In this document: one piece after another, positions 54,761 through 63,763 of the stretch
How the letters are laid out: each line of letters begins with the position of its first letter
Position numbering within the stretch: the first letter of the stretch is position 1
Assembly: GCA_030824555.1 (NCBI GenBank)
Contig: JAVBXK010000018.1
Span: 222,007-286,006, forward strand
Direction: 5' to 3'
Length of the DNA stretch: 64,000 bases
DNA from: a bacterium
GTDB taxonomy: Bacteria > Pseudomonadota > Gammaproteobacteria > Burkholderiales > Burkholderiaceae_C
Position numbers and translations under genes: made by a program
The notes under the pieces: model-generated
Seen by the model: only the letters and a program-made list of their open reading frames with translations
What the model was told of the DNA's origin: nothing
Databases searched by the model: none

Positions 54761-56935
54761 ATGAGCCACAAGGACATTCGTTTTCTTCGCATCACGTATT
54801 TGCGCGGACCCAATATCTGGACCTACCGCCCAACCCTGGAAGCTTGGATAGACATTGGCGACCTCGAAGACTGCCCGTCCAATACCCTGCCGGGCTTTTA
54901 CGATCGGCTGACGGCCTGGCTGCCCACACTGGAAGAACACCACTGCAGCCCCGGCGTGCGTGGTGGCTTTCTGCAGCGCTTGCGTGAAGGCACGTGGCCC
55001 GGCCACATCATGGAGCACGTGGCGCTGGAGTTGCAAAACCTGGCAGGCATGCAAACCGGTTTCGGCAAAGCCCGCTCGACCCATGTGCGCGGGGTGTACA
55101 AGGTGGTCATCCGCACCCGCCAGGAAGAAGTGGGCCGCGATGCCCTGCATGCGGCACGTGACCTTGTGATGGCGGCCATCAACAACACCGCCTTCGACGT
55201 GGTCGGCACGGTCAGCCGCCTGCGTGCCATGGTCGATTCGCTCTACCTGGGCCCCAGCACAGCCCACATCGTCGATGCAGCCACCGCCCGTGGCATCCCG
55301 CACATCCGCCTGAACGACGGCAACCTGGTGCAGCTGGGCACAGGTGCTGCACAGCGCCGCATCTGGACAGCTGAGACCGATTGCACCAGCGCCATCGCCG
55401 AAGGCATCTGCAGTGACAAAGACCTGACCAAAACCCTGTTGTCGACCTGTGGCATCCCGGTGCCCGAAGGCCAGTCGGTTGACAACGCCACCGAAGCATG
55501 GGAAGCCGCCCAAGACATCGGGCTGCCCGTTGCGGTCAAGCCCGTTGACGGCAACCACGGCCGTGGCGTGACGCTCGACCTCATGACCGAAGAAGACGTG
55601 CATGCCGCCTACGTGGCCGCCGAAAAGGAAGGCAGTGGCGTGATCGTCGAGCGCTGCGTGCCCGGTGACGAACACCGCCTGCTGGTGGTAGGTGGCCGCA
55701 TGGTGGCCGCCACCCGTGGCCAGACCACAGAAGTAGTCGGAGATGGTGCGCACACCACTCAGCAACTGGTAGACCAGCAACTCAACACCGACCCACGTCG
55801 TGGCGAGGAAGAAGAGTTTCCACTCGAATTCATCGTGTTGTCCAAAGAACAGCACATGCTGGTCGAGCTGCAACGCCAGGGCCTCACACCTGAAGGCGTG
55901 CCTACAGCCGGGCAGATCGTGCGCATACAACGGCATGGCAACCTGACCCACGACGTGACCGACCAGGTTCACCCCGACATTGCCGAGCTGGCCGCCATGG
56001 CCGCACGCGTGGTCGGACTTGACATCGCCGGGGTCGACTTGGTGGTCAGCGACATTGCCCAGCCCCTGGCACCGCAGAAAGGTGCCATCGTCGAAGTGAA
56101 CGCCGGCCCCGGTTTGCTGATGCACATCAAACCCGAAACCGGTCTGCCCCGCCCGGTGGGCAAAGCCATTGTTGACAACCTGTTCGGACACACAGGCGAT
56201 GCCCGCATCCCCGTGGTGGGCATCACCGGCGACGCTCACATCACATCACCCGTTGCACGCATGGTGGCCCGGTTGCTGGCACTGTCAGGAAAGCACACCG
56301 GCCTGGCATCCAGCCAGGGCCTGTTCCTGGGCAAACGCAAGGTGCAAGACCTCACGCATCGCCGCTGGGAAAGCAGCCAACGCCTGCTGATGAACCGTCA
56401 GGTACAGGCTGCGGTGTTTGAAAACAACCCGCACAACATCCTGGCCGACGGGCTCGTGTATGACCGTTGCCAGGTGGGCGTGGTCACGGGCGTGCCCAAG
56501 GCCATCGGGTTGGACGAGTTTTACATCCAGGACGACGAGCAGATGTTCAACATCGTGCGCACCCAGGTCGATGTGGTGCTGCGCACGGGTTTTGCCGTCA
56601 TCAACGCACACGACGCGGCCGCCACGGAACTGGCAGACCTGTGTGACGGCGAAGTCATTTACTACGCCACCGATGCCACGCTGCCCGTCATCGAAGCCCA
56701 CCTGGCCCAAGGTGGCAAAGCCGTGCTGTGCCAGGACGGCCAACTTGCCCTGGCCACAGGCGACAAAGTACGCCCGCTGTTCGAACACCGCCAGCAACCC
56801 TGCACGGCCGACGAATTGCGCACCGGTGTGCTGCTGGCCTCGGTGGCCGCCGCCTGGGCACTTGACATCCCCTTGACTGTTGTGCGCGCAGGCATCGAAT
56901 CCGAACTGCCCTTGATTGACCTGGCCCAAGCCTGA
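54761..56935 (+). CDS. cphA': cyanophycin synthetase-like protein CphA'
   Basis: A 724-residue relative of cyanophycin synthetase. The N domain carries HIMEH (82-86), an inverse zincin HxxEH motif; an ATP-grasp domain follows (about 222-470, VAVKPVDGNHGRGVTLDL, VEVNAGPGLLMHI). The C-terminal Mur-ligase-like part (about 480-724) has lost its P-loop: where CphA has GTNGKTTT, this reads GDAHITSP (490-497), and the protein is 137 residues shorter. Hence it probably has one ATP-dependent ligase site, like CphA2 of cyanobacteria. ATG at 54761; followed by cphA after 26 nt. Confidence 0.9.
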   Translation: MSHKDIRFLRITYLRGPNIWTYRPTLEAWIDIGDLEDCPSNTLPGFYDRLTAWLPTLEEHHCSPGVRGGFLQRLREGTWPGHIMEHVALELQNLAGMQTGFGKARSTHVRGVYKVVIRTRQEEVGRDALHAARDLVMAAINNTAFDVVGTVSRLRAMVDSLYLGPSTAHIVDAATARGIPHIRLNDGNLVQLGTGAAQRRIWTAETDCTSAIAEGICSDKDLTKTLLSTCGIPVPEGQSVDNATEAWEAAQDIGLPVAVKPVDGNHGRGVTLDLMTEEDVHAAYVAAEKEGSGVIVERCVPGDEHRLLVVGGRMVAATRGQTTEVVGDGAHTTQQLVDQQLNTDPRRGEEEEFPLEFIVLSKEQHMLVELQRQGLTPEGVPTAGQIVRIQRHGNLTHDVTDQVHPDIAELAAMAARVVGLDIAGVDLVVSDIAQPLAPQKGAIVEVNAGPGLLMHIKPETGLPRPVGKAIVDNLFGHTGDARIPVVGITGDAHITSPVARMVARLLALSGKHTGLASSQGLFLGKRKVQDLTHRRWESSQRLLMNRQVQAAVFENNPHNILADGLVYDRCQVGVVTGVPKAIGLDEFYIQDDEQMFNIVRTQVDVVLRTGFAVINAHDAAATELADLCDGEVIYYATDATLPVIEAHLAQGGKAVLCQDGQLALATGDKVRPLFEHRQQPCTADELRTGVLLASVAAAWALDIPLTVVRAGIESELPLIDLAQA

Positions 56936-56961
56936 CCTTACCTAACGGTGCTGAAACACAC

Positions 56962-59547
56962 ATGAAAGTCACCCGCATCCGGGCCCTCCGTGGCCCCAAC
57001 CTCTGGAGCCGTACCACTTGTGTGGAGGCCATCGTTCATTGCAGCGAAGAGGAAAGCAACCTGAACATTCATCCGGAGGTGGAAGCCCGGGCGCGCAACC
57101 TGTTCCCCGAGGTGGGCGCGTTCCGCCCTTACCCACTGAACAAACCCATGTCGTTGGCACACGTGCTGTCCCAGACCACGCTGTCGCTGCAAATCAAGGC
57201 GGGCTGCCCCATTTCGTTCTGCCGCACTGTGCCCACCGAAGAACCTGGTGTGTACCAAGTGGTCGTGGAGTATTCGGAAGAAGCCGTTGGCAAAAAAGCG
57301 CTTGAGCTGGCAGAACAGCTTTGCCAAGCCGCGTGGCACAACACGCCGTTCGACGTGACCCAACCCATTGCAGGCCTGGCCGAGCTGGACGAAGACATTC
57401 GCCTGGGCCCCTCTACCGGCTGCATCGTCGAGGCCGCCAAGGCACACGGCATCCCGTTTCGCCGCCTGACCGAGGGCAGCCTGGTGCAGTTTGGCTGGGG
57501 CGCGAAACAACGTCGCATCCAAGCCGCTGAAATGGACAGCACCGGGGCCATCGCCGAGAGCATTGCCCAAGACAAAGAGCTGACCAAAACCATGTTGGCA
57601 GCGGCCGGTGTGCCCGTACCCGAAGGCCGCCCGGTCACTGATGCTGAGGATGCCTGGTTGGCAGCCCAGGAAATTGGCGCGCCCAATATGGCCGTCGTGG
57701 TCAAGCCACAGGATGGCAACCAAGGCAAAGGTGTGACTGTCAATGTCAGCACACGCGAAGCTGTCATGGCGGGCTTTGAAAACGCCCGCAAGTTCCGCGA
57801 CAACATCCTGGTCGAGCGGTATCTGGTGGGCAGCGACTACCGCATCCTCATCGTGGGGGACAAGCTGATCGCCGCCGCACGGCGCGAGCCCCCGCTGGTG
57901 GTGGGCGATGGCGAAAGCACCGTCACCGAACTGGTGGCCAAAGTCAATGCAGACCCTCGCCGTGGCACCGGCCACGCCACACCGCTGACACGCATTCGCC
58001 TGGACGACATCGCAAAGGCCCGCCTTGCAGAGCAAGACCTGACCATCGAATCGGTACCTGACAAAGGCCGCCGCGTCATCCTGCGCAACAACGCCAACCT
58101 GTCCACAGGCGGCACTGCCACCGACGTGACCGACGACGTTCACCCCGAGGTGGCCGCCCGCTGCATCTCGGCTGCACAAATGATCGGCCTCGACATCTGT
58201 GGTGTCGATGTGGTGTGCGAAACCGTGATGCGTCCACTGGAAGAACAGCGCGGCGGCATCGTAGAAGTGAATGCGGCCCCTGGCTTGCGCATGCACACCA
58301 ACCCATCGTTCGGCAAAGGCCGCAACGTGGGTGAAGCGGTCATCGGCCAAATGTTCCCCAACGGAGAAAATGGCCGCATTCCCGTGATCGCCGTGACAGG
58401 CACCAACGGCAAAACCACCACGGTGCGGCTGACCGCCCACATCCTGAAAACCGCAGGCCAGCGGGTCGGCATGACCGACACCAACGGCGTGTACATCAAC
58501 GGTCGCCAGATCGACGCTGGCGATTGCAGCGGCCCCCGCAGTGCCCGCAGCGTGCTCATGCACCCTGACGTGGATGCAGCCGTGCTGGAAAGCGCCCGTG
58601 GTGGCATGCTGCGCGAAGGGCTGGCGTTCGATCGCTGCCAGGTGGCAGTGGTCACCAACGTCGGCAGTGGCGATCACCTGGGCCTGAACTACATCACCAC
58701 GGTGGAAGACTTGGCGGTATTGAAGCGCGTGATCGTGCTCAACGTGGCCGAAACCGGCACCGCCGTGCTCAACGCAGCCGACCCCGCCGTGGTGCGCATG
58801 GCAGACATGTGCCCCGGCACGATCACCTACTTTGCGCTGGACAAAAACCTGCCCGTCATGGCCACGCACCTGGCGCACGGCAAACGCGCGGTGTATGTGG
58901 AAGACGGGCATGTGGTTGCCCAGGAGGGCAACAACCAAATCCGCCTGCCGCTGACAGACATCCCGCTGACAGGTGGCGGCACCATCGGCTTCCAGGTTGA
59001 AAACGTACTGTCATGCGTGGCAGCCGCGTGGGCCATTGGCACGCCCTGGCAAGCCATTGCCCAAGGGGTGAACACGTTTGTCAGCGATGCCAGCTCGGCC
59101 CCCGGCCGCTTCAACACCTTCGCCTACAAAGGTGCCACGGTGATTGCCGACTACGGCCACAATCCCGACGCCATTTCGGCCTTGGCTGCGGCAGTGGAAG
59201 GCATGACGGCCCAGCGGCGCAGCGTCGTCATCAGTGGCGCGGGTGACCGCCGCGACGAGGACATCACGCTGCAGACGGCCATTCTCGGTCGCGTGTTTGA
59301 CGACGTGCTGTTGTACGAAGACGCCTGCCAGCGTGGCCGTGCCGACGGTGAAGTGCTGGGCCTGCTGCGCAAAGGTCTGGACGGCGCCCCCAAAACCACC
59401 CACGTGCAGGAAATTCAGGGCGAATTCAATGCCATCGACACGGCGTTGGCCAGACTGAATGCGGGTGACCTGTGCCTGATCCTCATCGACCAGGTGGAAG
59501 AAGCGTTGGCACACATTGCCAAACGGGTGGCAGAAGCCAACGCCTGA
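56962..59547 (+). CDS. cphA: cyanophycin synthetase
   Basis: An 861-residue enzyme that builds multi-L-arginyl-poly-L-aspartate by ATP-dependent addition of Asp and Arg, giving a nitrogen reserve granule. N domain (about 1-150), ATP-grasp domain (about 206-465, VVVKPQDGNQGKGVTVNV, VEVNAAPGLRMH), and Mur-ligase-like domain (about 474-845) with intact P-loop GTNGKTTT (480-487), ESARGGMLREGLAF and DYGHNPDAI. The N-domain HxxEH motif of CphA' is replaced by HVLSQ (67-71). Length is normal for CphA. ATG at 56962. No cyanophycinase gene is in view. Confidence 0.97.
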   Translation: MKVTRIRALRGPNLWSRTTCVEAIVHCSEEESNLNIHPEVEARARNLFPEVGAFRPYPLNKPMSLAHVLSQTTLSLQIKAGCPISFCRTVPTEEPGVYQVVVEYSEEAVGKKALELAEQLCQAAWHNTPFDVTQPIAGLAELDEDIRLGPSTGCIVEAAKAHGIPFRRLTEGSLVQFGWGAKQRRIQAAEMDSTGAIAESIAQDKELTKTMLAAAGVPVPEGRPVTDAEDAWLAAQEIGAPNMAVVVKPQDGNQGKGVTVNVSTREAVMAGFENARKFRDNILVERYLVGSDYRILIVGDKLIAAARREPPLVVGDGESTVTELVAKVNADPRRGTGHATPLTRIRLDDIAKARLAEQDLTIESVPDKGRRVILRNNANLSTGGTATDVTDDVHPEVAARCISAAQMIGLDICGVDVVCETVMRPLEEQRGGIVEVNAAPGLRMHTNPSFGKGRNVGEAVIGQMFPNGENGRIPVIAVTGTNGKTTTVRLTAHILKTAGQRVGMTDTNGVYINGRQIDAGDCSGPRSARSVLMHPDVDAAVLESARGGMLREGLAFDRCQVAVVTNVGSGDHLGLNYITTVEDLAVLKRVIVLNVAETGTAVLNAADPAVVRMADMCPGTITYFALDKNLPVMATHLAHGKRAVYVEDGHVVAQEGNNQIRLPLTDIPLTGGGTIGFQVENVLSCVAAAWAIGTPWQAIAQGVNTFVSDASSAPGRFNTFAYKGATVIADYGHNPDAISALAAAVEGMTAQRRSVVISGAGDRRDEDITLQTAILGRVFDDVLLYEDACQRGRADGEVLGLLRKGLDGAPKTTHVQEIQGEFNAIDTALARLNAGDLCLILIDQVEEALAHIAKRVAEANA

Positions 59548-59582
59548 GGGGTTTCGCATCACGCACCGGTGATGCTTGCATG

Positions 59583-59612
59583 AAAAAGGGGCTGCAGTGG
59601 CAGCCCCTTTTT
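59583..59612. terminator. bidirectional terminator after cphA
   Basis: Perfect 13-bp stem AAAAAGGGGCTGC-AGTG-GCAGCCCCTTTTT. The A and T runs serve both cphA and the converging nitronate monooxygenase gene. Confidence 0.95.
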
Positions 59613-59660
59613 CATGTTGCAACGGGGTCTGAGATCAGACTGCCTGGCTCATGTGAGAGG

Positions 59661-60614
59661 TCAGAGGCTCAACCGGGTTCTGGCGGCTGCATATTCCCGC
59701 TTCAATTGGGCCACCAACTCACCGGCAGGCTGCACCTTGTCAATGGCGCCAATGCCCTGGCCGCAACCCCAGATGTCTTTCCAGGCTTTGGACTTGTCGC
59801 CGCCGAAATTCATTTTGCTGGGGTCGCTCACGGGCAGGTTCTCAGGGTCCAGGCCAGCTGCACGGATGCTGGGTGCCAGGTAGTTGCCGTGCACACCAGT
59901 GAACAGGTTACTGTAGACGATGTCGTCCGAGTTGCTGTCAACCACGGCCTGCTTGTAGGCATCTGCTGCGCGCGCTTCTTCGGTGGCAATGAAGGCCGAC
60001 CCCATGTAGGCAAAATCAGCGCCCATGGCCTGAGCTGCCAGCACCGCACCACCCGAGGCAATGGAGCCACTGAGCGCCACCGGGCCATCAAACCACTGGC
60101 GAATTTCCTGGATCAGCGCAAATGGGCTTTTCACGCCCGCATGGCCCCCTGCCCCGGCGGCCACGGCAATCAGGCCATCGGCACCTTTTTCAATGGCTTT
60201 GCGGGCGTGCTTGTTGTTGATGACGTCGTGCAGCACCACACCGCCGTAGCTGTGCGCGGCAGCGTTGATGTCTTCGCGGGCACCCAGGCTCGTGATGATG
60301 ATGGGCACCTTGTATTTCACGCACAGCGCCATGTCGTGTTCCAGCCGGTCGTTGCTCTTGTGCACGATCTGATTGATGGCAAACGGAGCGGCGGGCGCTT
60401 CGGGGTGAGCGGCGTTGTAGGCGGCCAAGGCCTCGGTGATTTCAATCAGCCACTCTTCCAGTTGCTCGGCCGGGCGGGCATTGAGTGCGGGCATGGAGCC
60501 CACCACACCCGCGATGCACTGCGCCACCACCAGCTTGGGGTTGCTGATGATGAACAGCGGCGAGCCAATGACAGGGAAAGGCAGGTGCGCCAAAGCGCCA
60601 GGCAAACGAGACAT
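59661..60614 (-). CDS. nitronate monooxygenase family protein
   Basis: A 317-residue FMN-dependent TIM-barrel enzyme. It starts LPFPVIGSPLFIISNPKLV and contains AVAAGAGGHAGVKSPFALIQ, SGSIASGGAVLAAQAMGADF (phosphate-binding loops) and AYMGSAFIATEEA, the class I NMO/2-nitropropane dioxygenase pattern; some relatives act on enoyl-CoA or as detoxification of propionate-3-nitronate. The catalytic His is in GGHAG. ATG at 60614 has AGGAG seven bases upstream. Last gene of a leftward group with acyl-CoA dehydrogenase, but separated from it by a terminator. Confidence 0.92.
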   Translation of the reverse strand: MSRLPGALAHLPFPVIGSPLFIISNPKLVVAQCIAGVVGSMPALNARPAEQLEEWLIEITEALAAYNAAHPEAPAAPFAINQIVHKSNDRLEHDMALCVKYKVPIIITSLGAREDINAAAHSYGGVVLHDVINNKHARKAIEKGADGLIAVAAGAGGHAGVKSPFALIQEIRQWFDGPVALSGSIASGGAVLAAQAMGADFAYMGSAFIATEEARAADAYKQAVVDSNSDDIVYSNLFTGVHGNYLAPSIRAAGLDPENLPVSDPSKMNFGGDKSKAWKDIWGCGQGIGAIDKVQPAGELVAQLKREYAAARTRLSL

Positions 60615-60643
60615 GGACAAACTCCTGATGTGGTTTCTGAACC

Positions 60644-60666
60644 AAAAAACGGGCGCTAGCGCCCGT
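60644..60666 (-). terminator. intrinsic terminator of the acyl-CoA dehydrogenase gene
   Basis: Palindrome ACGGGCGCTAGCGCCCGT (60649-60666); on the minus strand it is followed by TTTTT (60648-60644). Confidence 0.88.
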
Positions 60667-60692
60667 CTTTGCTGGATCGAATGCTATGGCAT

Positions 60693-62495
60693 TCAGAACA
60701 ATTCAAGTGGCAACTCGGTGACACTGCCAGCACCTTCCACGATGGCATCACGCACACCGGGGGCCCGCACGAGGATGTGGTCGGCATAAAAGCGCGCCGT
60801 GGTGACCTTGGCTTGCATGAAAGCAGGGCCAAAGTCGCCGCAATCGCCGCTGGCCAGCGCGGCCTCGGCCACCAGCAATGCACGGGCCAGTTGCCAGCCC
60901 GCCATCAGGTTACCGGCCAGCATCAAGTAGGGCACGCTGCCCGCGAAGGCCGCATTGGGGTTGCTGCGGCCATTGGCCACGATGAACTCCACCACGTCCA
61001 CAAATGCCAGGCGAGCTGCTTTCAGTTTTTTGGCCACGGCAGCGGCGTTTGCGCCGCCTTGCGCCAGCAGCTCGGCCTCAGTGGCTTCCACCTGTGCAGC
61101 CAGGGCCTTGGCGGTCTGGCCGCCATCACGTGAGGTTTTGCGGCCCACCAGGTCGTTGGCCTGGATGGCGGTGGTGCCTTCGTAAATGGTCAGGATTTTG
61201 GCGTCGCGGTAGTACTGCGCCGCACCGGTTTCTTCAATGAAACCCATGCCACCGTGCACCTGCACGCCCAAGGACGTGACTTCCAGGCTTTGCTCGGTGC
61301 TATAGCCCTTGACCAGTGGCACCATGAATTCGTAGAACGTGGCGTTGTCCTTGCGCACCGCCGCGTCGGGGTGATGGTGGGCCGCGTCGTAGGCGGCCGC
61401 TGCTGTCAGCGCCAGGGCACGGCAGCCCTCGGTGCTGGCGCGCATGGTCATGAGCATGCGGCGCACATCGGGGTGGTGAATGATGGGGCCCGCGGCATTC
61501 AGGCTGCCGTCTACCGGGCGGCTTTGCACGCGGTCTTTGGCAAACTGGGCCGCCTTTTGGTAGGCACGTTCGGCAATGGCAATGCCCTGCACACCCACGG
61601 CGTAGCGGGCAGCGTTCATCATGATGAACATGTACTCCAAGCCACGGTTTTCCTGGCCCACCAGGTAGCCCACGGCACCGCCGTGGTCGCCAAACTGCAG
61701 CACGGCCGTGGGGCTGGCCTTGATGCCCATTTTATGTTCGATGCTCACGCAGAACACATCGTTGCGGGCACCCAGGGCACCATCTGCCCCAACCATGAAT
61801 TTGGGCACCACGAACAGACTGATGCCTTTCACGCCTTCGGGAGCACCTTGCACACGGGCCAACACCAGGTGGACGATGTTGTCCGCCATGTCGTGCTCGC
61901 CATAGGTGATGAAAATTTTGGTGCCAAACACCTTGTACGTGCCGTCAGGCTGTGGCTCGGCGCGGGTGCGCACCGCTGCCAGGTCTGAGCCAGCCTGGGG
62001 CTCGGTCAGGTTCATAGTGCCGGTCCACTCACCGCTGACCAGCTTTTCCAGGTAGGTGGCTTTCAACTCGTCAGAGCCGGCTGTCAGCAAGGCCTCGATG
62101 GCACCATCGGTCAGCAGCGGGCACAGCGCAAAGCTCATGTTGGCACTGTTGAGCATTTCACCGCAGGCCGCACCGATGGTTTTCGGCAGACCCTGGCCAC
62201 CGAAATCGACGGGGTGCTGCAGACCTTGCCAGCCACCTTCGGCATATTGTTTGAAAGCCTCTTTGAAACCGGGCGTGGTGGTGACCACGGTGTCTTTCCA
62301 GCTGCTGGGGTTCTTGTCGCCTTCCCAGTTCAGCGGGGCCAGCACGTCCTGGTTGAACTTGGCGCACTCGTCCAACACAGCCTGCGCAGTGTCAAAACCC
62401 GCATCCTCAAAGCCAGGCAGCTGCGCCACCTGGTCGATGTTGGCCAGGTGTTTGATGCCGAACAGCATGTCTTTGATGGGTGCGATGTAACTCAT
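60693..62495 (-). CDS. acyl-CoA dehydrogenase with C-terminal extension
   Basis: A 600-residue FAD enzyme that introduces the alpha-beta double bond in acyl-CoA and hands electrons to EtfAB. N-terminal helical segment MSYIAPIKDMLFGIKHLANI, then the ACAD core with MNLTEPQAGSDLAAVRTRA, GIEHKMGIKASP-like EHKMGIKASP, VQVHGGMGFIEETGAAQYYRD and the catalytic-Glu region YEGTTAIQANDLVGRK; a C-terminal AcdB/DUF1974-like domain (about 465-600). Such 600-residue proteins act on longer or aromatic acyl-CoAs. ATG at 62495. The electron-transfer flavoprotein genes lie upstream. Confidence 0.94.
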   Translation of the reverse strand: MSYIAPIKDMLFGIKHLANIDQVAQLPGFEDAGFDTAQAVLDECAKFNQDVLAPLNWEGDKNPSSWKDTVVTTTPGFKEAFKQYAEGGWQGLQHPVDFGGQGLPKTIGAACGEMLNSANMSFALCPLLTDGAIEALLTAGSDELKATYLEKLVSGEWTGTMNLTEPQAGSDLAAVRTRAEPQPDGTYKVFGTKIFITYGEHDMADNIVHLVLARVQGAPEGVKGISLFVVPKFMVGADGALGARNDVFCVSIEHKMGIKASPTAVLQFGDHGGAVGYLVGQENRGLEYMFIMMNAARYAVGVQGIAIAERAYQKAAQFAKDRVQSRPVDGSLNAAGPIIHHPDVRRMLMTMRASTEGCRALALTAAAAYDAAHHHPDAAVRKDNATFYEFMVPLVKGYSTEQSLEVTSLGVQVHGGMGFIEETGAAQYYRDAKILTIYEGTTAIQANDLVGRKTSRDGGQTAKALAAQVEATEAELLAQGGANAAAVAKKLKAARLAFVDVVEFIVANGRSNPNAAFAGSVPYLMLAGNLMAGWQLARALLVAEAALASGDCGDFGPAFMQAKVTTARFYADHILVRAPGVRDAIVEGAGSVTELPLELF

Positions 62496-62523
62496 GAGGG
62501 GTCTCCGAATGATTCAAACTTCT

Positions 62524-62552
62524 GTAACAAACAAATCAATACCGACAAGTGG
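62524..62552 (-). repeat. AT-rich intergenic element, copy 6
   Basis: On the minus strand CCACTT (62552-62547), 18 bp containing GGTATTGA, then GTTAC (62528-62524). Same layout as the other copies, with the terminal GCTAT altered. It is in the gap between etfA and the acyl-CoA dehydrogenase gene. Confidence 0.5.
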
Positions 62553-62634
62553 TAATGATCATTTCAATCGATAAAACAAAATCACTGCCTTGGCGGCCAC
62601 GCCGACGAACGATCCGGGCAGGTCAGGCAGATAC

Positions 62635-62664
62635 AAAAAAGGCGTCCATGACGACGCCCTTTTT
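62635..62664. terminator. terminator downstream of etfA
   Basis: Stem GGCGTC-CATGAC-GACGCC (62641-62658) with A6 on the left and T5 on the right, so functional on the minus strand for etfBA. Confidence 0.88.
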
Positions 62665-62676
62665 GAGTGGCAGGCG

Positions 62677-63618
62677 TCAAAGCGCCTTGACCAGTTCAGG
62701 CACAGCCGCAAACAAGTCAGCCTCCAACCCATAGTCAGCCACGCTGAAGATCGGGGCCTCGGGGTCTTTGTTGATGGCCACGATGACCTTGGAGTCCTTC
62801 ATGCCTGCCAAATGCTGGATGGCACCACTGATGCCGCAGGCTATGTACAGCTGGGGCGCGACGATCTTGCCGGTCTGGCCCACTTGCAGGTCGTTGGCGG
62901 CATAGCCTGCGTCCACCGCCGCACGGCTGGCACCGATGGCCGCACCCAGCTTGTCGGCCAGCGGGGTCATGACTTCGTTGAACTTCTCGCTGCTGCCCAG
63001 TGCGCGGCCACCTGACACGATGATCTTGGCGGCTGTCAGTTCGGGGCGGTCGTTCTTGGCGATCTCGCTGCCTTTGTAGGCGGTCTTGCCGCTGTCGGCG
63101 ACGGCAGTGATGGTTTCAACGGCTGCGCCGCCACCTTGTGCTGCGGCGGCATCAAAGCCCGTGGCGCGCACGGTGATGACTTTGGTGGCATCGGTGCTTT
63201 GCACGGTGGCGATGGCGTTGCCTGCGTAGATGGGGCGCTCGAAGGTATCAGCGCTCACGACTTTGCTGATTTCGCTGATCTGTGCGACGTCAAGCTTGGC
63301 GGCCACGCGGGGTGAGGCGTTTTTGCCTGCTGCGGTGGCGGCAAACAGGATGTGGCTGTAGCTGTTGGCCGCCTGGAGGGCCAGTACTTGGGCAGCGAGG
63401 TTTTCTGCCAGGGCGTGTGCGTGGACTTCGCTGTCCGCGTGGATGACTTTGGCCACGCCTGCGATGTGGGCTGCTGCAGCTGCGGCTGGGCCTGCGTTGT
63501 GGCCGACAACGAGCACGTGCACGTCGCCTGCGCCGCAGGCTACTGCTGCGGTGACGGTGTTGAGGGTGGCGCCTTTGATGCTGGCGTTGTCGTGTTCGGC
63601 AATGACAAGAACGGTCAT
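62677..63618 (-). CDS. etfA: electron transfer flavoprotein subunit alpha
   Basis: A 313-residue FAD-binding subunit that carries electrons from acyl-CoA dehydrogenases to ETF-ubiquinone oxidoreductase. The C-terminal FAD domain contains [49 protein letters not shown] and [17 protein letters not shown], all diagnostic. N-terminal half is Ala-rich, as usual. ATG at 63618. Follows etfB with a 145-bp gap holding a GC-rich element. Confidence 0.98.
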   Translation of the reverse strand: MTVLVIAEHDNASIKGATLNTVTAAVACGAGDVHVLVVGHNAGPAAAAAAHIAGVAKVIHADSEVHAHALAENLAAQVLALQAANSYSHILFAATAAGKNASPRVAAKLDVAQISEISKVVSADTFERPIYAGNAIATVQSTDATKVITVRATGFDAAAAQGGGAAVETITAVADSGKTAYKGSEIAKNDRPELTAAKIIVSGGRALGSSEKFNEVMTPLADKLGAAIGASRAAVDAGYAANDLQVGQTGKIVAPQLYIACGISGAIQHLAGMKDSKVIVAINKDPEAPIFSVADYGLEADLFAAVPELVKAL

Positions 63619-63699
63619 GGTGTTGTCTTTCCTTGAATCTGAATCGAATGAAGCGGTGTGGCGTGTGACGTGCCTGCTGTCAGCGGAACGCGCGGAACT

Positions 63700-63763
63700 G
63701 GCTTTGCCAGACCGCAGGGTTCGCCCCCTTCCAGGGGGGTAACGCCGCAGGCGGCGCGGGGGG
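63700..63763. repeat. GC-rich hairpin element between etfB and etfA
   Basis: Contains CCCCCTTCCAGGGGGG and GCCGCAGGCGGC followed by a G-run before the etfB stop. Similar C-run/G-run motifs occur near 19.47 and 43.53 kb, so it may be a dispersed element that also slows transcription between etfB and etfA. Confidence 0.4.

Noticed and set aside
56938..58938. 666-residue open frame opposite cphA
   Set aside because: Antisense shadow of a strongly conserved gene.
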